A stretch of DNA of 35,975 nt. It comes from an uncultured Pelagibacteraceae bacterium (lineage in GTDB: Bacteria; Pseudomonadota; Alphaproteobacteria; Pelagibacterales; Pelagibacteraceae). Below, in pieces: positions 11,996 through 20,651 of the stretch. Each line of letters starts with the position of its first letter. Within the stretch, counting starts at the first letter, position 1. Position numbers and translations under genes: made by a program. The stretch lies in NCBI GenBank assembly GCA_902551455.1, contig CACDDC010000010.1, positions 1-35,975 of the forward strand. Reading direction: 5' to 3'. The notes beneath the pieces are model-generated. The model did not search any database, was not told the DNA's origin, and saw nothing but the letters and a program-made list of their open reading frames with translations.

Positions 11996-12415
11996 TTATC
12001 TCTCTTTATAAGGTTCCGAGATAAGTGCAACTTTTGTAAATCCTGAGCCTGATAACATTCCCATTATTTCAAGAACTCTTCCATAATTAATGGTCTTATC
12101 TCCTCTAACATATATTCTTGTATCAGTTCTATTTTTTGATACAGCTAAAATTTTTGCTATTATTTTGTCATATTCAACTTTTGTTTCTTGAATATATATT
12201 TCTCCTTTAGAATTTATTGTTAAAGTAAGAGGTTCCTGTTCCTCTGGTAAAGAATCTGCTGAGCTTTCGGGCAAATCAACTTGAACTCCTACGGTCAAAA
12301 GAGGTGCAGTAACCATAAAGATAATTAATAAAACTAACATTACATCGACAAATGGAGTTACATTTATCTCGCTCATTGGTTCCCTGTTACTGCTACGCTT
12401 TAAATTAAATGCCAT
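11996..12415 (-). CDS. tolR: Tol-Pal motor protein TolR
   Basis: This 139-residue ExbD/TolR-family protein has a short cytoplasmic N-terminus, one membrane helix at about residues 20-40, and a periplasmic domain. The helix carries the proton-path aspartate in INVTPFVDVMLVLLIIFMV (Asp24). The periplasmic part ends KVALISEP. With TolQ it forms the proton-driven motor that energises TolA. It is 1 bp from tolQ and 6 bp from tolA. ExbD is the alternative name in the same family, but the tolB-pal neighbours settle the assignment. Confidence 0.96.
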   Translation of the reverse strand: MAFNLKRSSNREPMSEINVTPFVDVMLVLLIIFMVTAPLLTVGVQVDLPESSADSLPEEQEPLTLTINSKGEIYIQETKVEYDKIIAKILAVSKNRTDTRIYVRGDKTINYGRVLEIMGMLSGSGFTKVALISEPYKER

Positions 12416-12416
12416 T

Positions 12417-13091
12417 TCAAATTATAGATATAAATCTTTTAGAAAAATTTTCTAATCTTTGAGAATATTTTTTAGAGTCACTACTAAATTTATTATAAGC
12501 AACTACAGCAGGTATTGCTGCAAGAAGACCAAGCGCAGTTGCAAATAAAGCTTCGGCTATACCTGGTGCTACAATAGCTAAACTTGTATTTCTTGAAATA
12601 GCTATGGATTGAAAAGAGTTCATTATTCCCCAAACTGTTCCGAACAGTCCTATAAAAGGAGCAGTAGAACCTACTGTTGCTAAAAATGTATAATTTTTTT
12701 CAATAATATTCATTTGTTTTTCTATATTAACTTCCAAAACACTCTGCAATTTTTCAGTTAGATTAGATTTAGATCTTGTTTTCATGACAACTTGCATCGA
12801 GCCTTTAAATACATTTGCCATCGGGTCCTCTATTTCTGATGGAAGATTATTGTAAAATGATTCTGCTGATCTTGATTTCCAGAATTTTTCTTCAAATTCT
12901 TCTGATGTTAAATTTATTTTTTTAAATAATCTTATTTTTTCAATAATAATTGCCCATGAATAAATTGATGCAGCAATAAGAATAATGATTACGGATTTAA
13001 CTATAATATCTGCCCTTAAAAATAAGTTTATAATTGAAAAGTCGGCACTACTTGCAAGTCCAACTGCTTGAGATGTGATATCTGCTTCCAT
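12417..13091 (-). CDS. tolQ: Tol-Pal motor protein TolQ
   Basis: This 224-residue MotA/TolQ/ExbB-family inner-membrane protein has three predicted membrane segments at about residues 27-48, 133-155 and 172-195. The family signature FLATVGSTAPFIGLFGTVWGIMNSF leads into the second helix, and IAEALFATALGLLAAIPAVVAYN covers the third. It forms the stator with TolR. It heads the tolQRAB-pal set and begins 53 bp after the ruvC-type gene. In many alphaproteobacteria ruvA, ruvB and ybgC lie in that interval; none is present here. Confidence 0.96.
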   Translation of the reverse strand: MEADITSQAVGLASSADFSIINLFLRADIIVKSVIIILIAASIYSWAIIIEKIRLFKKINLTSEEFEEKFWKSRSAESFYNNLPSEIEDPMANVFKGSMQVVMKTRSKSNLTEKLQSVLEVNIEKQMNIIEKNYTFLATVGSTAPFIGLFGTVWGIMNSFQSIAISRNTSLAIVAPGIAEALFATALGLLAAIPAVVAYNKFSSDSKKYSQRLENFSKRFISII

Positions 13092-13144
13092 ATTAGTTTA
13101 TTCACACTAAAATGTGTCATCAATTTGACTTAAAATTACTCAGT

Positions 13145-13639
13145 TTAATCAATTTTCTGGTAGGTATTGTAAAAAAAACTCGCTATTAAAATAGCATCAG
13201 CTTTATTCGAATCTTTTTTTTTTGATAATTTAGAAGATATATAAGGAAAAATTTCAATTACTTTTGTCCGGCTAGCATCTTTCTCGGTTTTAATTAAATT
13301 AAAATACTTTTTCCATTTTGCAGGTCTTACTAAATACATAGGTAATTGCATAGCAGAACATATGCCCTTTAAAACACCAAATGATTGTCCAAAATTAAAC
13401 ATACTGGTCACTCCTTGTCCAGGCATTGCAGAAACTTGTTCAATAACTACAGCTACATTTTTTTTTGATAATCCTTCAGTTCTATTAGAAATTTCGTTAT
13501 AAATTTGTGGTCCATTTATCTGTCTTTTATTTTTTTTACCATCAGCCATATTTGGCATTTCAATAACATCTTTTATTTCACCATCTTCGAAAAAGCAAAG
13601 TGCTCCTGTTATTCCTGGGTCTATACCTATTATAAGCAT
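13145..13639 (-). CDS. RuvC-like Holliday junction resolvase of phage type
   Basis: This 164-residue RNase-H-fold nuclease keeps acidic catalytic residues in the expected places: Asp7 in IIGIDPGITGAL, Glu67 in VVIEQVSAMPGQG, and Asp148 in NKADAILIA. The central MPGQGVTSMFNFGQSFGVLKG and RPAKWKKYF blocks resemble phage-encoded RuvC-like resolvases rather than E. coli-type RuvC. The gene occupies the exact ruvC position downstream of yebC (1 bp) and upstream of tolQ. It may therefore carry out chromosomal Holliday junction resolution. No ruvA or ruvB is adjacent. The fold is confident; functional equivalence to RuvC is inferred from position. Confidence 0.8.
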   Translation of the reverse strand: MLIIGIDPGITGALCFFEDGEIKDVIEMPNMADGKKNKRQINGPQIYNEISNRTEGLSKKNVAVVIEQVSAMPGQGVTSMFNFGQSFGVLKGICSAMQLPMYLVRPAKWKKYFNLIKTEKDASRTKVIEIFPYISSKLSKKKDSNKADAILIASFFYNTYQKID

Positions 13640-13640
13640 A

Positions 13641-14363
13641 TTATTTAATATTTATAATGTTATTATAAACATTTTGTACGTCATCATCTTCTTCTAATGT
13701 TTCCAAAAATTTTATAATATCCTGTTTATATTCATTTGGTATTATTACATTATTTATAGAAATCCATTCAATTTCTGTAGAAATAAAATTTTTTACATTT
13801 TTCTCTAATAAATTTTTTACATTGTAAATTTCATCTTTTTTACAATATATTATATGTTTATCATCTTTTGAAAAACATTCTTCCGCCCCAGCTTCTGCAG
13901 ATAGTTCAAATATTTTTTCATCTGAAATATCAGTTCTATCTATTTTAATTACACCTCTTTGCTCAAAATTATGAGAGGCTGATCCCTGGGTTCCCAAATT
14001 TCCTCCGTTTTTTTGAAATATTTTTCTAATATTTGATGCAGTCCTATTTTTATTATTAGTTAAAGTTTCAATAATTATTGCAGATTTATTTGGACCAAAA
14101 CCTTCATATCTAATACTTTCAAAATTTGAGTCTGTAATGGCCTCTGATTTATCAATAGCTCTCTCGATATTATCTTTTGGCATATTTGCTGATCTCGCTG
14201 CTTGAATAGCTGATCTAAGCCTAGGATTCGTTGTGGGATCTTTTTCACCTAATTTAGCAGCTACTGTTATTTCCCGTGACAACTTCGAAAAAAGATTGGA
14301 GCGTAATTTATCTGCTCTTCCTTTTTTATGTTTGATGCCTGCCCAGTGCGAATGTCCTGCCAT
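13641..14363 (-). CDS. yebC: YebC/PmpR-family protein
   Basis: This 240-residue protein has the highly conserved start MAGHSHWAGIKHKKGRADKLRSN, then ARSANMPKDNIERAI and the central RYEGFGPNKSAIIIETLTNNKNRT block. Family members act as transcriptional regulators or, in more recent work, as factors that relieve ribosome stalling. Which role applies cannot be read from sequence. It lies between the YmdB-like gene (2 bp) and the ruvC-type gene (1 bp), the conserved yebC-ruvC pairing. Confidence 0.95.
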   Translation of the reverse strand: MAGHSHWAGIKHKKGRADKLRSNLFSKLSREITVAAKLGEKDPTTNPRLRSAIQAARSANMPKDNIERAIDKSEAITDSNFESIRYEGFGPNKSAIIIETLTNNKNRTASNIRKIFQKNGGNLGTQGSASHNFEQRGVIKIDRTDISDEKIFELSAEAGAEECFSKDDKHIIYCKKDEIYNVKNLLEKNVKNFISTEIEWISINNVIIPNEYKQDIIKFLETLEEDDDVQNVYNNIINIK

Positions 14364-14365
14364 AA

Positions 14366-15172
14366 TTAATTAGTATTTTTTAAATATCCTCCATAAATAA
14401 AATGTTCAACTTTACTTGCAAGGCCATTTTCGTTAATTGCATCGACTATTACCCCACACAATGATGCTTCTCCTTCAGAAGGAAAATGTTTTTTAGACTC
14501 TTTTTTCATAAAACGATTAATTGAATTATTTTTATCCATACCAATAACTGAATTATAGTCGCCACACATTCCTGCGTCAGTTTGATATGCGGTTCCACTA
14601 TTTAAAATTCTTGCATCGTGAGTTGGTACATGTGTGTGAGTACCAACAACTAAAGTTGCCTTTCCATCAAAAAAATGACCTATTGCCATTTTTTCACTAG
14701 TAATCTCACCATGAAAATCAACAATTAAAAAATCATAATCTTTTTTTAAAATATTTGTTTCTAAAAATTTTTGTGCACATGAGAATACATCTTCACATTT
14801 TTTCATAAAAATATTTCCCATAAGATTTAGTACACCAATTTTCATTCCATTTTTTAGATTATAAATACCAAAGCCTTTACCTGGAGAAGGGTGATATAAA
14901 TTTTCAGGTCTTAAAAGCTTTTCTTCTTTTTCAATATGATTTAGTGTTTCTTTTTGATCCCAAACATGATTGCCTGTAGTGATTACATTTACTCCACTAT
15001 TAAATAGATCATTTGTAATTTTTTCTGTTATACCAACTCCCTCATTAGCTGCATTTTCACCGTTAACAACTACAAAATCAATTTTTTGATGTTTAATTAT
15101 ATTTGGTAAATTTTTTGTTACCGCAGCACAACCAGACCTCCCAACAATATCTCCTAAAAAAAAAATTCTCAT
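14366..15172 (-). CDS. YmdB-family metallophosphoesterase
   Basis: This 268-residue protein belongs to the TIGR00282/YmdB calcineurin-like phosphoesterases, some of which hydrolyse 2',3'-cyclic AMP. Metal-ligand motifs appear in order: FLGDIVGRSG (Asp8), VVNGENAANEGVGI, TTGNHVWDQKE, VDFHGEITSEK and GTHTHVPTHDA. It overlaps the 5-formyl-THF cyclo-ligase gene by 4 bp and precedes yebC by 2 bp, an arrangement common in alphaproteobacteria. The physiological substrate in this organism is unknown. Confidence 0.9.
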   Translation of the reverse strand: MRIFFLGDIVGRSGCAAVTKNLPNIIKHQKIDFVVVNGENAANEGVGITEKITNDLFNSGVNVITTGNHVWDQKETLNHIEKEEKLLRPENLYHPSPGKGFGIYNLKNGMKIGVLNLMGNIFMKKCEDVFSCAQKFLETNILKKDYDFLIVDFHGEITSEKMAIGHFFDGKATLVVGTHTHVPTHDARILNSGTAYQTDAGMCGDYNSVIGMDKNNSINRFMKKESKKHFPSEGEASLCGVIVDAINENGLASKVEHFIYGGYLKNTN

Positions 15173-15714
15173 TTTAAAATGCCTTTTTCTGTTAAAATTA
15201 CATTTAATCTCTTATCATATTTATTAACTGGAACTTTATCAATTTTTTGAAAAGAAAAAGCCAACCCAACAGAGAATAGTTTATTTTTTTTTTGTATTTT
15301 TGAAATATATCTATCATAAAAACCACCTCCGTAACCTAATCTAAAGAGCTTTTTATCGTAAGCGACTATAGGTACCAACAAAGTATCTGGTATAACAATT
15401 TTTTTTTTTAGTGGTTCAGGAATTCCATAATTATTTAAAATTAATGGTTCGTGGAAAGACCAACTATAAAAATTCATATCTTTATTTTTTTCAATAACAG
15501 GTAGTGAGATTCTTATGTTATTTTTAATTAATTTTTGTAAAACTTCCAGGTCATCAATTTCATAGTTAACTGGAAAATAGCCACCAACAATAAAATTTTT
15601 TTTATTATTTTTTTTTAAAATAGACATTAATGAAGAAAAATTAATTTTATTATTTATTAATTTTTTTGTTTTTCTTAATTTAAGAATTTTATTTCTTATC
15701 TTTTTTTTATTCAC
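15169..15714 (-). CDS. fau: 5-formyltetrahydrofolate cyclo-ligase
   Basis: This 181-residue enzyme recycles 5-formyl-THF to 5,10-methenyl-THF using ATP. The C-terminal nucleotide-binding signature RLGYGGGFYDRYI and preceding LLVPIVAYDKKLFRLG are diagnostic. The substrate-site GGYFPVNYEID is near residue 45. It follows zapA by 3 bp. In many proteobacteria 6S RNA lies between zapA and this gene, but no space exists for it here. A run of 11 T at 15399-15409 lies inside the gene and encodes the LKKKI segment. Confidence 0.93.
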   Translation of the reverse strand: MNKKKIRNKILKLRKTKKLINNKINFSSLMSILKKNNKKNFIVGGYFPVNYEIDDLEVLQKLIKNNIRISLPVIEKNKDMNFYSWSFHEPLILNNYGIPEPLKKKIVIPDTLLVPIVAYDKKLFRLGYGGGFYDRYISKIQKKNKLFSVGLAFSFQKIDKVPVNKYDKRLNVILTEKGILK

Positions 15715-15717
15715 AGT

Positions 15718-16164
15718 TTATTGAATTGGGCTTTCAGACTCAGCTTTTTTTAAAAAACTTTCAATTTTATCAGTGGCATTATCAATAATCTTTTCATAAT
15801 TTTCTTTGCTCTGGTCTATATCTTTTTTAATTTGTATTAATTCATTATTAAGCTTTTTAATTTCATTTTCTTTTTCTTCTTTATAATCATAAATTAAATT
15901 TTTAAGTTCTTTAAACCTTTCTGTCAAAATTTTAAGTTCTTTTAATTTTTCGTCTATTTTTTTTTTAGTTTCAAAATATTCATCCATTACTGTGATTGAT
16001 GTAATTAACAAAAGTTTACTTTCTCCGATATTTCCAAGAGTACTTTTTAAACTGTCAAATTTTTGATTTAAATGTGAAGCTAATTCTTCAAGATGCTCTT
16101 CTTGTCCATCCTCGCATGACAAAACAAACTCTTTTCCATTAAAATTTATATTTACATTTGCCAT
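15718..16164 (-). CDS. zapA: Z-ring-associated protein ZapA
   Basis: This 148-residue protein has the ZapA globular domain at residues 1-70: NINFNGKEFVLSCEDGQEEHLEELASHLNQK, then LLLITSITVMDEYFE. A long Lys/Glu-rich coiled coil to the C-terminus follows. ZapA bundles FtsZ filaments at the division site. It overlaps the upstream coiled-coil gene by 13 bp, and together they match the zapA gene pair of other alphaproteobacteria. The coiled coil is longer than in the ~109-residue E. coli protein. Confidence 0.9.
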   Translation of the reverse strand: MANVNINFNGKEFVLSCEDGQEEHLEELASHLNQKFDSLKSTLGNIGESKLLLITSITVMDEYFETKKKIDEKLKELKILTERFKELKNLIYDYKEEKENEIKKLNNELIQIKKDIDQSKENYEKIIDNATDKIESFLKKAESESPIQ

Positions 16165-16475
16165 TTATCAATTTCTTCTAATAAGATATCTGTTTCCTGA
16201 TTTAATTCATCTATTTTTTCAGTGAACTCTAATTCTCTTTTATTTTCTTTTTCTTTGTTTAAGTTATATTTGTCTAGTTTTAGCTTAAGGTCATTATATT
16301 CATCTTTTAAAGCATTATATTTTTCCTCTAAATCTTTTTTTTCAATTTCTAATTGATTCTTTTCATCATCAAGATTACTTATTGTTTCTCTTAAACTAGA
16401 ATTATCAGGACTTAAATTATTTAACTTTTTTAGGACATCATTTAATTTTTTTTCTTTTTCAAAAAGAGTTTTCAT
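16152..16475 (-). CDS. Coiled-coil protein upstream of ZapA (ZauP-like)
   Basis: This 107-residue protein is almost entirely charged heptad coiled coil (about residues 5-105), with no signal peptide or membrane segment. It has no enzymatic motif. It sits immediately upstream of zapA and overlaps it by 13 bp. In Caulobacter a coiled-coil protein encoded upstream of zapA, ZauP, partners ZapA to focus the Z-ring. Position, size and predicted structure fit that role, but coiled coils diverge quickly and sequence similarity alone cannot prove it. It is the first gene of the minus-strand run. Confidence 0.7.
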   Translation of the reverse strand: MKTLFEKEKKLNDVLKKLNNLSPDNSSLRETISNLDDEKNQLEIEKKDLEEKYNALKDEYNDLKLKLDKYNLNKEKENKRELEFTEKIDELNQETDILLEEIDKWQM

Positions 16476-16529
16476 ATATATATAATTATAATATTAAATT
16501 GAGTCATCTAAGTCTAGATAGGATAATTT
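16476..16529. promoter_or_regulatory. Divergent promoter region between the ZauP-like gene and tkt
   Basis: These 54 bp must hold signals for both divergent operons. TATAAT occurs on the plus strand at 16481-16486 and 16487-16492, and on the minus strand at 16490-16485, so the two -10 candidates overlap. No convincing -35 accompanies any of them. For tkt an AGGA at 16520-16523 lies 6 nt before the TTG start. Confidence 0.4.
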
Positions 16530-18461
16530 TTGAATAAACTTAATACAGATTTATCAAACGCAATAAGATTTTTATCAATTGACGCTGTTGAAAAGGCCAA
16601 TTCTGGACACCCTGGACTACCAATGGGCATGGCTGATGTAGCAACGATTCTCTTTAAAAATTTTTTAAAATTCAATCCAAGAAATCCAAGTTGGATAAAT
16701 AGAGATAGATTTGTTTTGTCTGCGGGTCATGGATCAATGTTATTATATTCTTTATTGTATCTAACAGGATACAAAAGTATTTCATTAAACGATATTAAAA
16801 ATTTTAGACAATTAAATTCAATTTGTGCAGGACATCCTGAATATGTTCCAAACTCAGGTATTGAAACAACTACTGGACCTCTTGGCCAAGGAATAGCTAA
16901 TGCTGTAGGTTTTGCTATTGCTGAAGAAATATTAAAAAAGCAACTTGGCAAAAAAAATATAAATCACAAAACATATGTTTTGGCAGGCGATGGATGTTTG
17001 ATGGAAGGAATAAGTCATGAAGCTCTAAGTTTAGCTGGTCACCTAAAATTAAAAAACTTAATCTTGTTATTTGATAACAATTCAATATCTATAGATGGAC
17101 CTACTAATCTTGCTGTATCTGATAACTTTAAAAAAAGATTTAATAGTTATGGATGGAATTACATTGAAATAGATGGACATAATGAAAAACAAATATTCAA
17201 TGCTTTAAAAAAGGTACAAAACTCAAAAATTCCCTCAGCAATTTCATGTAAAACAATAATAGGCTATGGGTCCCCAAATAAATCTGGGAAAGAGTTAGCG
17301 CATGGGAGTCCTTTAGGAAAAGATGAGGTTTCCTTAGTAAGAAAAAAATTAAAATGGAATCATAAACCTTTTGAAATTCCACAGAATATAATGGACGAAT
17401 GGAGAAAAATTGGAAAGAAAGGATTTCACAAATCAAAAAATAAGAAAATTCAAAAAAATATTAATGAAATATTTTCTAAAATAATTAAAGAAGAAAAAAG
17501 AAATTATATTGAATCAATTGAAGCTATGGCTACAAGAAAATCTTCACAAAAAATATTAAATAGATTAACAAAAAAAATACCTACGCTTATTGGAGGATCA
17601 GCAGATCTTTCTGGGTCTAATAATACAAAGACTAATAGTCATAAAATAATTAAACCTGGAAATTTCAATGGAAACTATATTCATTATGGAGTTAGAGAAC
17701 ATGCAATGTGTGGAATTATGAATGGTATAGCACTTCATAGTAATTTAATTCCATACGGTGGAACTTTTCTTATTTTTAGTGATTACTGCAAACCCTCTAT
17801 AAGATTGTCAGCTTTAATGAAACAGAGAGTAATTTATGTTATGTCGCACGACTCTATTGGTTTAGGTGAAGATGGACCAACTCATCAACCAATTGAACAA
17901 CTTTCAAACTTAAGATCTATACCAAACTTAAATGTTTTTAGACCAGCTGATACTATAGAAACTTTTGAATGCTGGGAACTTGCTTTGAGTTTAGATACTT
18001 CGCCAAGTATTATTGCTCTATCAAGACAAAAAATCAATCCAATAAGAAAAACGTATGAGTCTGAAAATAAATGTGCTTCAGGCGCCTACGAAATATTAAG
18101 AACTAACAAAAACATAGAATTAACTATCCTTGCCACTGGATCTGAAGTTAACTTAGCTATTGAAGTTAGTCATAAATTAGCCATACAAAATATCTATTCA
18201 AAAGTTATATCTGTGCCTTCATTAGAAATATTTAATCTTCAATCAGAAGAATATAAAAGTGAAATAATGAATGAAACTAAACATAAAATTTCTATTGAAG
18301 CAGGCTTAACTGAACCTTGGAAAAAATATGTAGGTGAAAATGGAATTTCCTTTGGGGTTAATGAATTTGGTAAAAGTGCACCTGGAAAAGATGTTTTTGA
18401 GTCATTTTACCTCTACAGTGATTATATAGTTAAGCAAATAAAAGTAATGTTGGACAAATAG
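16530..18461 (+). CDS. tkt: Transketolase
   Basis: This 643-residue thiamine-diphosphate enzyme transfers two-carbon units between sugar phosphates in the non-oxidative pentose phosphate pathway. Seen motifs: NSGHPGLPMG near residue 25, GHGSMLLY, TTGPLGQG, and the ThDP-binding block AGDGCLMEGISHEALSLAG through DNNSIS. The pyrimidine-domain HDSIGLGEDGPTHQP and a C-terminal domain near ELTILATGSEV also occur. The start is TTG at 16530, supported by an AGGA 6 nt upstream and by alignment of the N-terminus to family starts. gap follows after 1 bp. Confidence 0.97.
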   Translation: MNKLNTDLSNAIRFLSIDAVEKANSGHPGLPMGMADVATILFKNFLKFNPRNPSWINRDRFVLSAGHGSMLLYSLLYLTGYKSISLNDIKNFRQLNSICAGHPEYVPNSGIETTTGPLGQGIANAVGFAIAEEILKKQLGKKNINHKTYVLAGDGCLMEGISHEALSLAGHLKLKNLILLFDNNSISIDGPTNLAVSDNFKKRFNSYGWNYIEIDGHNEKQIFNALKKVQNSKIPSAISCKTIIGYGSPNKSGKELAHGSPLGKDEVSLVRKKLKWNHKPFEIPQNIMDEWRKIGKKGFHKSKNKKIQKNINEIFSKIIKEEKRNYIESIEAMATRKSSQKILNRLTKKIPTLIGGSADLSGSNNTKTNSHKIIKPGNFNGNYIHYGVREHAMCGIMNGIALHSNLIPYGGTFLIFSDYCKPSIRLSALMKQRVIYVMSHDSIGLGEDGPTHQPIEQLSNLRSIPNLNVFRPADTIETFECWELALSLDTSPSIIALSRQKINPIRKTYESENKCASGAYEILRTNKNIELTILATGSEVNLAIEVSHKLAIQNIYSKVISVPSLEIFNLQSEEYKSEIMNETKHKISIEAGLTEPWKKYVGENGISFGVNEFGKSAPGKDVFESFYLYSDYIVKQIKVMLDK

Positions 18462-18462
18462 T

Positions 18463-19470
18463 ATGGCAATAAAAATAGGCATTAATGGTTTAGGAAGAAT
18501 TGGAAGAATGGTCATAAGATCGTTATATGAAAAAAATTATAAAAATATTGAAATCAAACATATTAATAATCGTTCAAATCCAGAAACTGCATCACAATTA
18601 TTAAAATATGACTCAATTCATGGAAAATTTAATTGTGAAATTAATAGTAATAATAATTGTTTGATAATAAAAAATAAAAAAATTACTTATACTCAACATA
18701 CAAAAATAGAGGATATTAATTGGAAAAAATATGGTGTAGATTTTGTTTTGGAATGTACTGGCAAATTTAATTCTAAAGAAAAATTAATTCCTCATATTAC
18801 AAATGGTGCAAAAAAAGTTATAGTTTCGGCCCCATGTAAGAAAACAGATAAAACCGTAGTTTTTGGAGTAAACGAAAATGTGATTCAAAAAGCAGATAAA
18901 ATTATTTCTGCTGCATCATGTACAACTAATTGTCTCGCTCCAGTGGCAAGTGTAATAAACAATAATTTTATTATAGAAAAAGGATTTATGACTACAATTC
19001 ATTCTTTTACAACTGACCAGAGATTACTTGATAACTCCCATAAAGACCCTCGAAGAGCTAGATCTGCAGTACAATCTATAGTGCCAACATCAACTGGAGC
19101 ATCAAAATCTATTGGAGAAATTATTCCAGATTTAAAAGGTAAGCTCGAGGGAGTAGCTATGAGGGTTCCAACTCCAAATGTTTCATTAATAGAACTCGTA
19201 TTTTGTACTAAAAAAAACCTAACAGTTAATAAAATTAATAATAGCTTAATTGAATCATCAAAAAAAACATTGAAAGGAATACTAGAAGTTACAAAAGAAA
19301 AACTTGTTTCCACTGACTTTAATCATAATCCAAATTCTGCAATTGTAGACTCATCATTAACAAATGTTGTAGGGCAAAACATGGGCAAAATTTCTGCATG
19401 GTATGATAACGAATGGGGTTTTGCTAATAGAATGTGTGATTTAGTTGAATTCATATCTAAAAAAATTTAA
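18463..19470 (+). CDS. gap: Glyceraldehyde-3-phosphate dehydrogenase, type I
   Basis: This 335-residue enzyme interconverts glyceraldehyde-3-P and 1,3-bisphosphoglycerate. The Rossmann motif INGLGRIGR is at residues 7-15 and the active-site ASCTTNCLAP puts the nucleophile at Cys153. WYDNEWGFANR is near the C-terminus. The position of the Asp that selects NAD in most enzymes (IND) is here I-N-N-R (residues 34-37), so Asp is replaced by Asn36 followed by Arg. That suggests relaxed or NADP-preferring cofactor use, as in anabolic GAPDHs, but is not proof. The stop overlaps the pgk start by 1 bp (TAATG). Confidence 0.96.
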   Translation: MAIKIGINGLGRIGRMVIRSLYEKNYKNIEIKHINNRSNPETASQLLKYDSIHGKFNCEINSNNNCLIIKNKKITYTQHTKIEDINWKKYGVDFVLECTGKFNSKEKLIPHITNGAKKVIVSAPCKKTDKTVVFGVNENVIQKADKIISAASCTTNCLAPVASVINNNFIIEKGFMTTIHSFTTDQRLLDNSHKDPRRARSAVQSIVPTSTGASKSIGEIIPDLKGKLEGVAMRVPTPNVSLIELVFCTKKNLTVNKINNSLIESSKKTLKGILEVTKEKLVSTDFNHNPNSAIVDSSLTNVVGQNMGKISAWYDNEWGFANRMCDLVEFISKKI

Positions 19471-20651
19471 TGAAATCAATAATAGAAGTTGGAAAAAACT
19501 TAGCAAATAAAATTGTTTTGGTTAGACTAGATTTAAATGTTCCTATTGAAAATGGAAAAATTACAGATACAAATAGGATAGATAAAATAGTTCCAACTCT
19601 TGATTATTTAATAAAAAAAAATACCAAATTGATTCTAATATCTCATATTGGAAGACCAAAAGGTAAGGTAGATGAAAATTTTTCCCTAAAACCTGTTGGT
19701 GATAATCTTTCTAAAAAGCTTAACAGAAAAATTAAACTAATAAATAAAAATATTTATCAATTAAATAAAAGCAATTTATTTGAAGCCAAAGATTATAAAA
19801 TTATCTTATTAGAAAATATTAGATTTTATGCTGAAGAGGAAAAAAATGATGAAAAGTTTGGAAAACATTTAGCTTCTCTAGGAGATTTATATGTAAATGA
19901 AGCATTTTCTTGCTCACATAGACCTCACTCATCTATAAGCAAAATTTCTAAATATATAGATGTATATGCTGGTCTACTTTTTACTTCTGAAGTTCAAGCT
20001 TTAAACAAAGTGACTAAAGACATTGCAAAGCCTATCTCTTGTATTATTGGAGGCTCAAAAATTTCAACAAAAATTAAAATAATTGAAAACTTGGTCTCTA
20101 AATTTGACAATATTATTATCGTAGGAGGTATGGCAAATAGTTTTCTTAAATACTTTGGTCAGAATATTGGTAAATCAATTTATGAAGAAAATTCTGTTGA
20201 AATTATAAAAAAAATCATTGAAACTGCAAAACTTAAAAACTGTAATTTAATTTTTCCTGAAGATTACTCTGTTGGAAAAAATTTAAATGATGCTGCTACT
20301 AATAAAACAAAAGAAGAGATACAAGATTTAGATATGATCTTAGATATAGGGCCTGCTACAATTAAAAAAATTATAAAATTAATAAATTGCTCAAAAACTA
20401 TTTTATGGAATGGACCAGCAGGTTATTTTGAAAATGAAAACTTCGCAAAAGGAAGTTTTGAAATTACAAAGGCAATATCTAAAAATACAAAAGAAGGGAA
20501 ACTTTATTCAGTTGTTGGTGGCGGAGATACAGTTGCTGTAATAAATAAATTAAATCTTTTTAATGATTTTAATTTTGTTTCAACTGCTGGTGGAGCATTT
20601 TTGGAATTTCTTGAAGGAAAAGAATTACCTGGTATAACAGCACTAAAATAA
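19470..20651 (+). CDS. pgk: Phosphoglycerate kinase
   Basis: This 393-residue two-domain kinase interconverts 1,3-bisphosphoglycerate and 3-phosphoglycerate with ADP/ATP. The N-terminal VLVRLDLNVP signature is near residue 17, ISHIGRPKG near 59, the hinge region IGGSKISTKI near 197, and the C-terminal nucleotide sites NGPAGYFE and GGGDTVAVINK. It is translationally coupled to gap through TAATG and abuts fba with no gap. Length is normal for bacteria. Confidence 0.97.
   Translation: MKSIIEVGKNLANKIVLVRLDLNVPIENGKITDTNRIDKIVPTLDYLIKKNTKLILISHIGRPKGKVDENFSLKPVGDNLSKKLNRKIKLINKNIYQLNKSNLFEAKDYKIILLENIRFYAEEEKNDEKFGKHLASLGDLYVNEAFSCSHRPHSSISKISKYIDVYAGLLFTSEVQALNKVTKDIAKPISCIIGGSKISTKIKIIENLVSKFDNIIIVGGMANSFLKYFGQNIGKSIYEENSVEIIKKIIETAKLKNCNLIFPEDYSVGKNLNDAATNKTKEEIQDLDMILDIGPATIKKIIKLINCSKTILWNGPAGYFENENFAKGSFEITKAISKNTKEGKLYSVVGGGDTVAVINKLNLFNDFNFVSTAGGAFLEFLEGKELPGITALK

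Noticed and set aside
13095-13123. Promoter TTGATG-17-TAAACT upstream of tolQ with an ACAC-N6-GTGT palindrome in the spacer
   Set aside because: The predicted start point would fall inside the tolQ start codon, and both hexamers have two mismatches, so chance in A/T-rich DNA is as likely.
15714-15718. 6S RNA (ssrS) expected between zapA and the 5-formyl-THF cyclo-ligase gene
   Set aside because: Only 3 bp separate the two genes and no other gap in the region is large enough to hold a 6S RNA.
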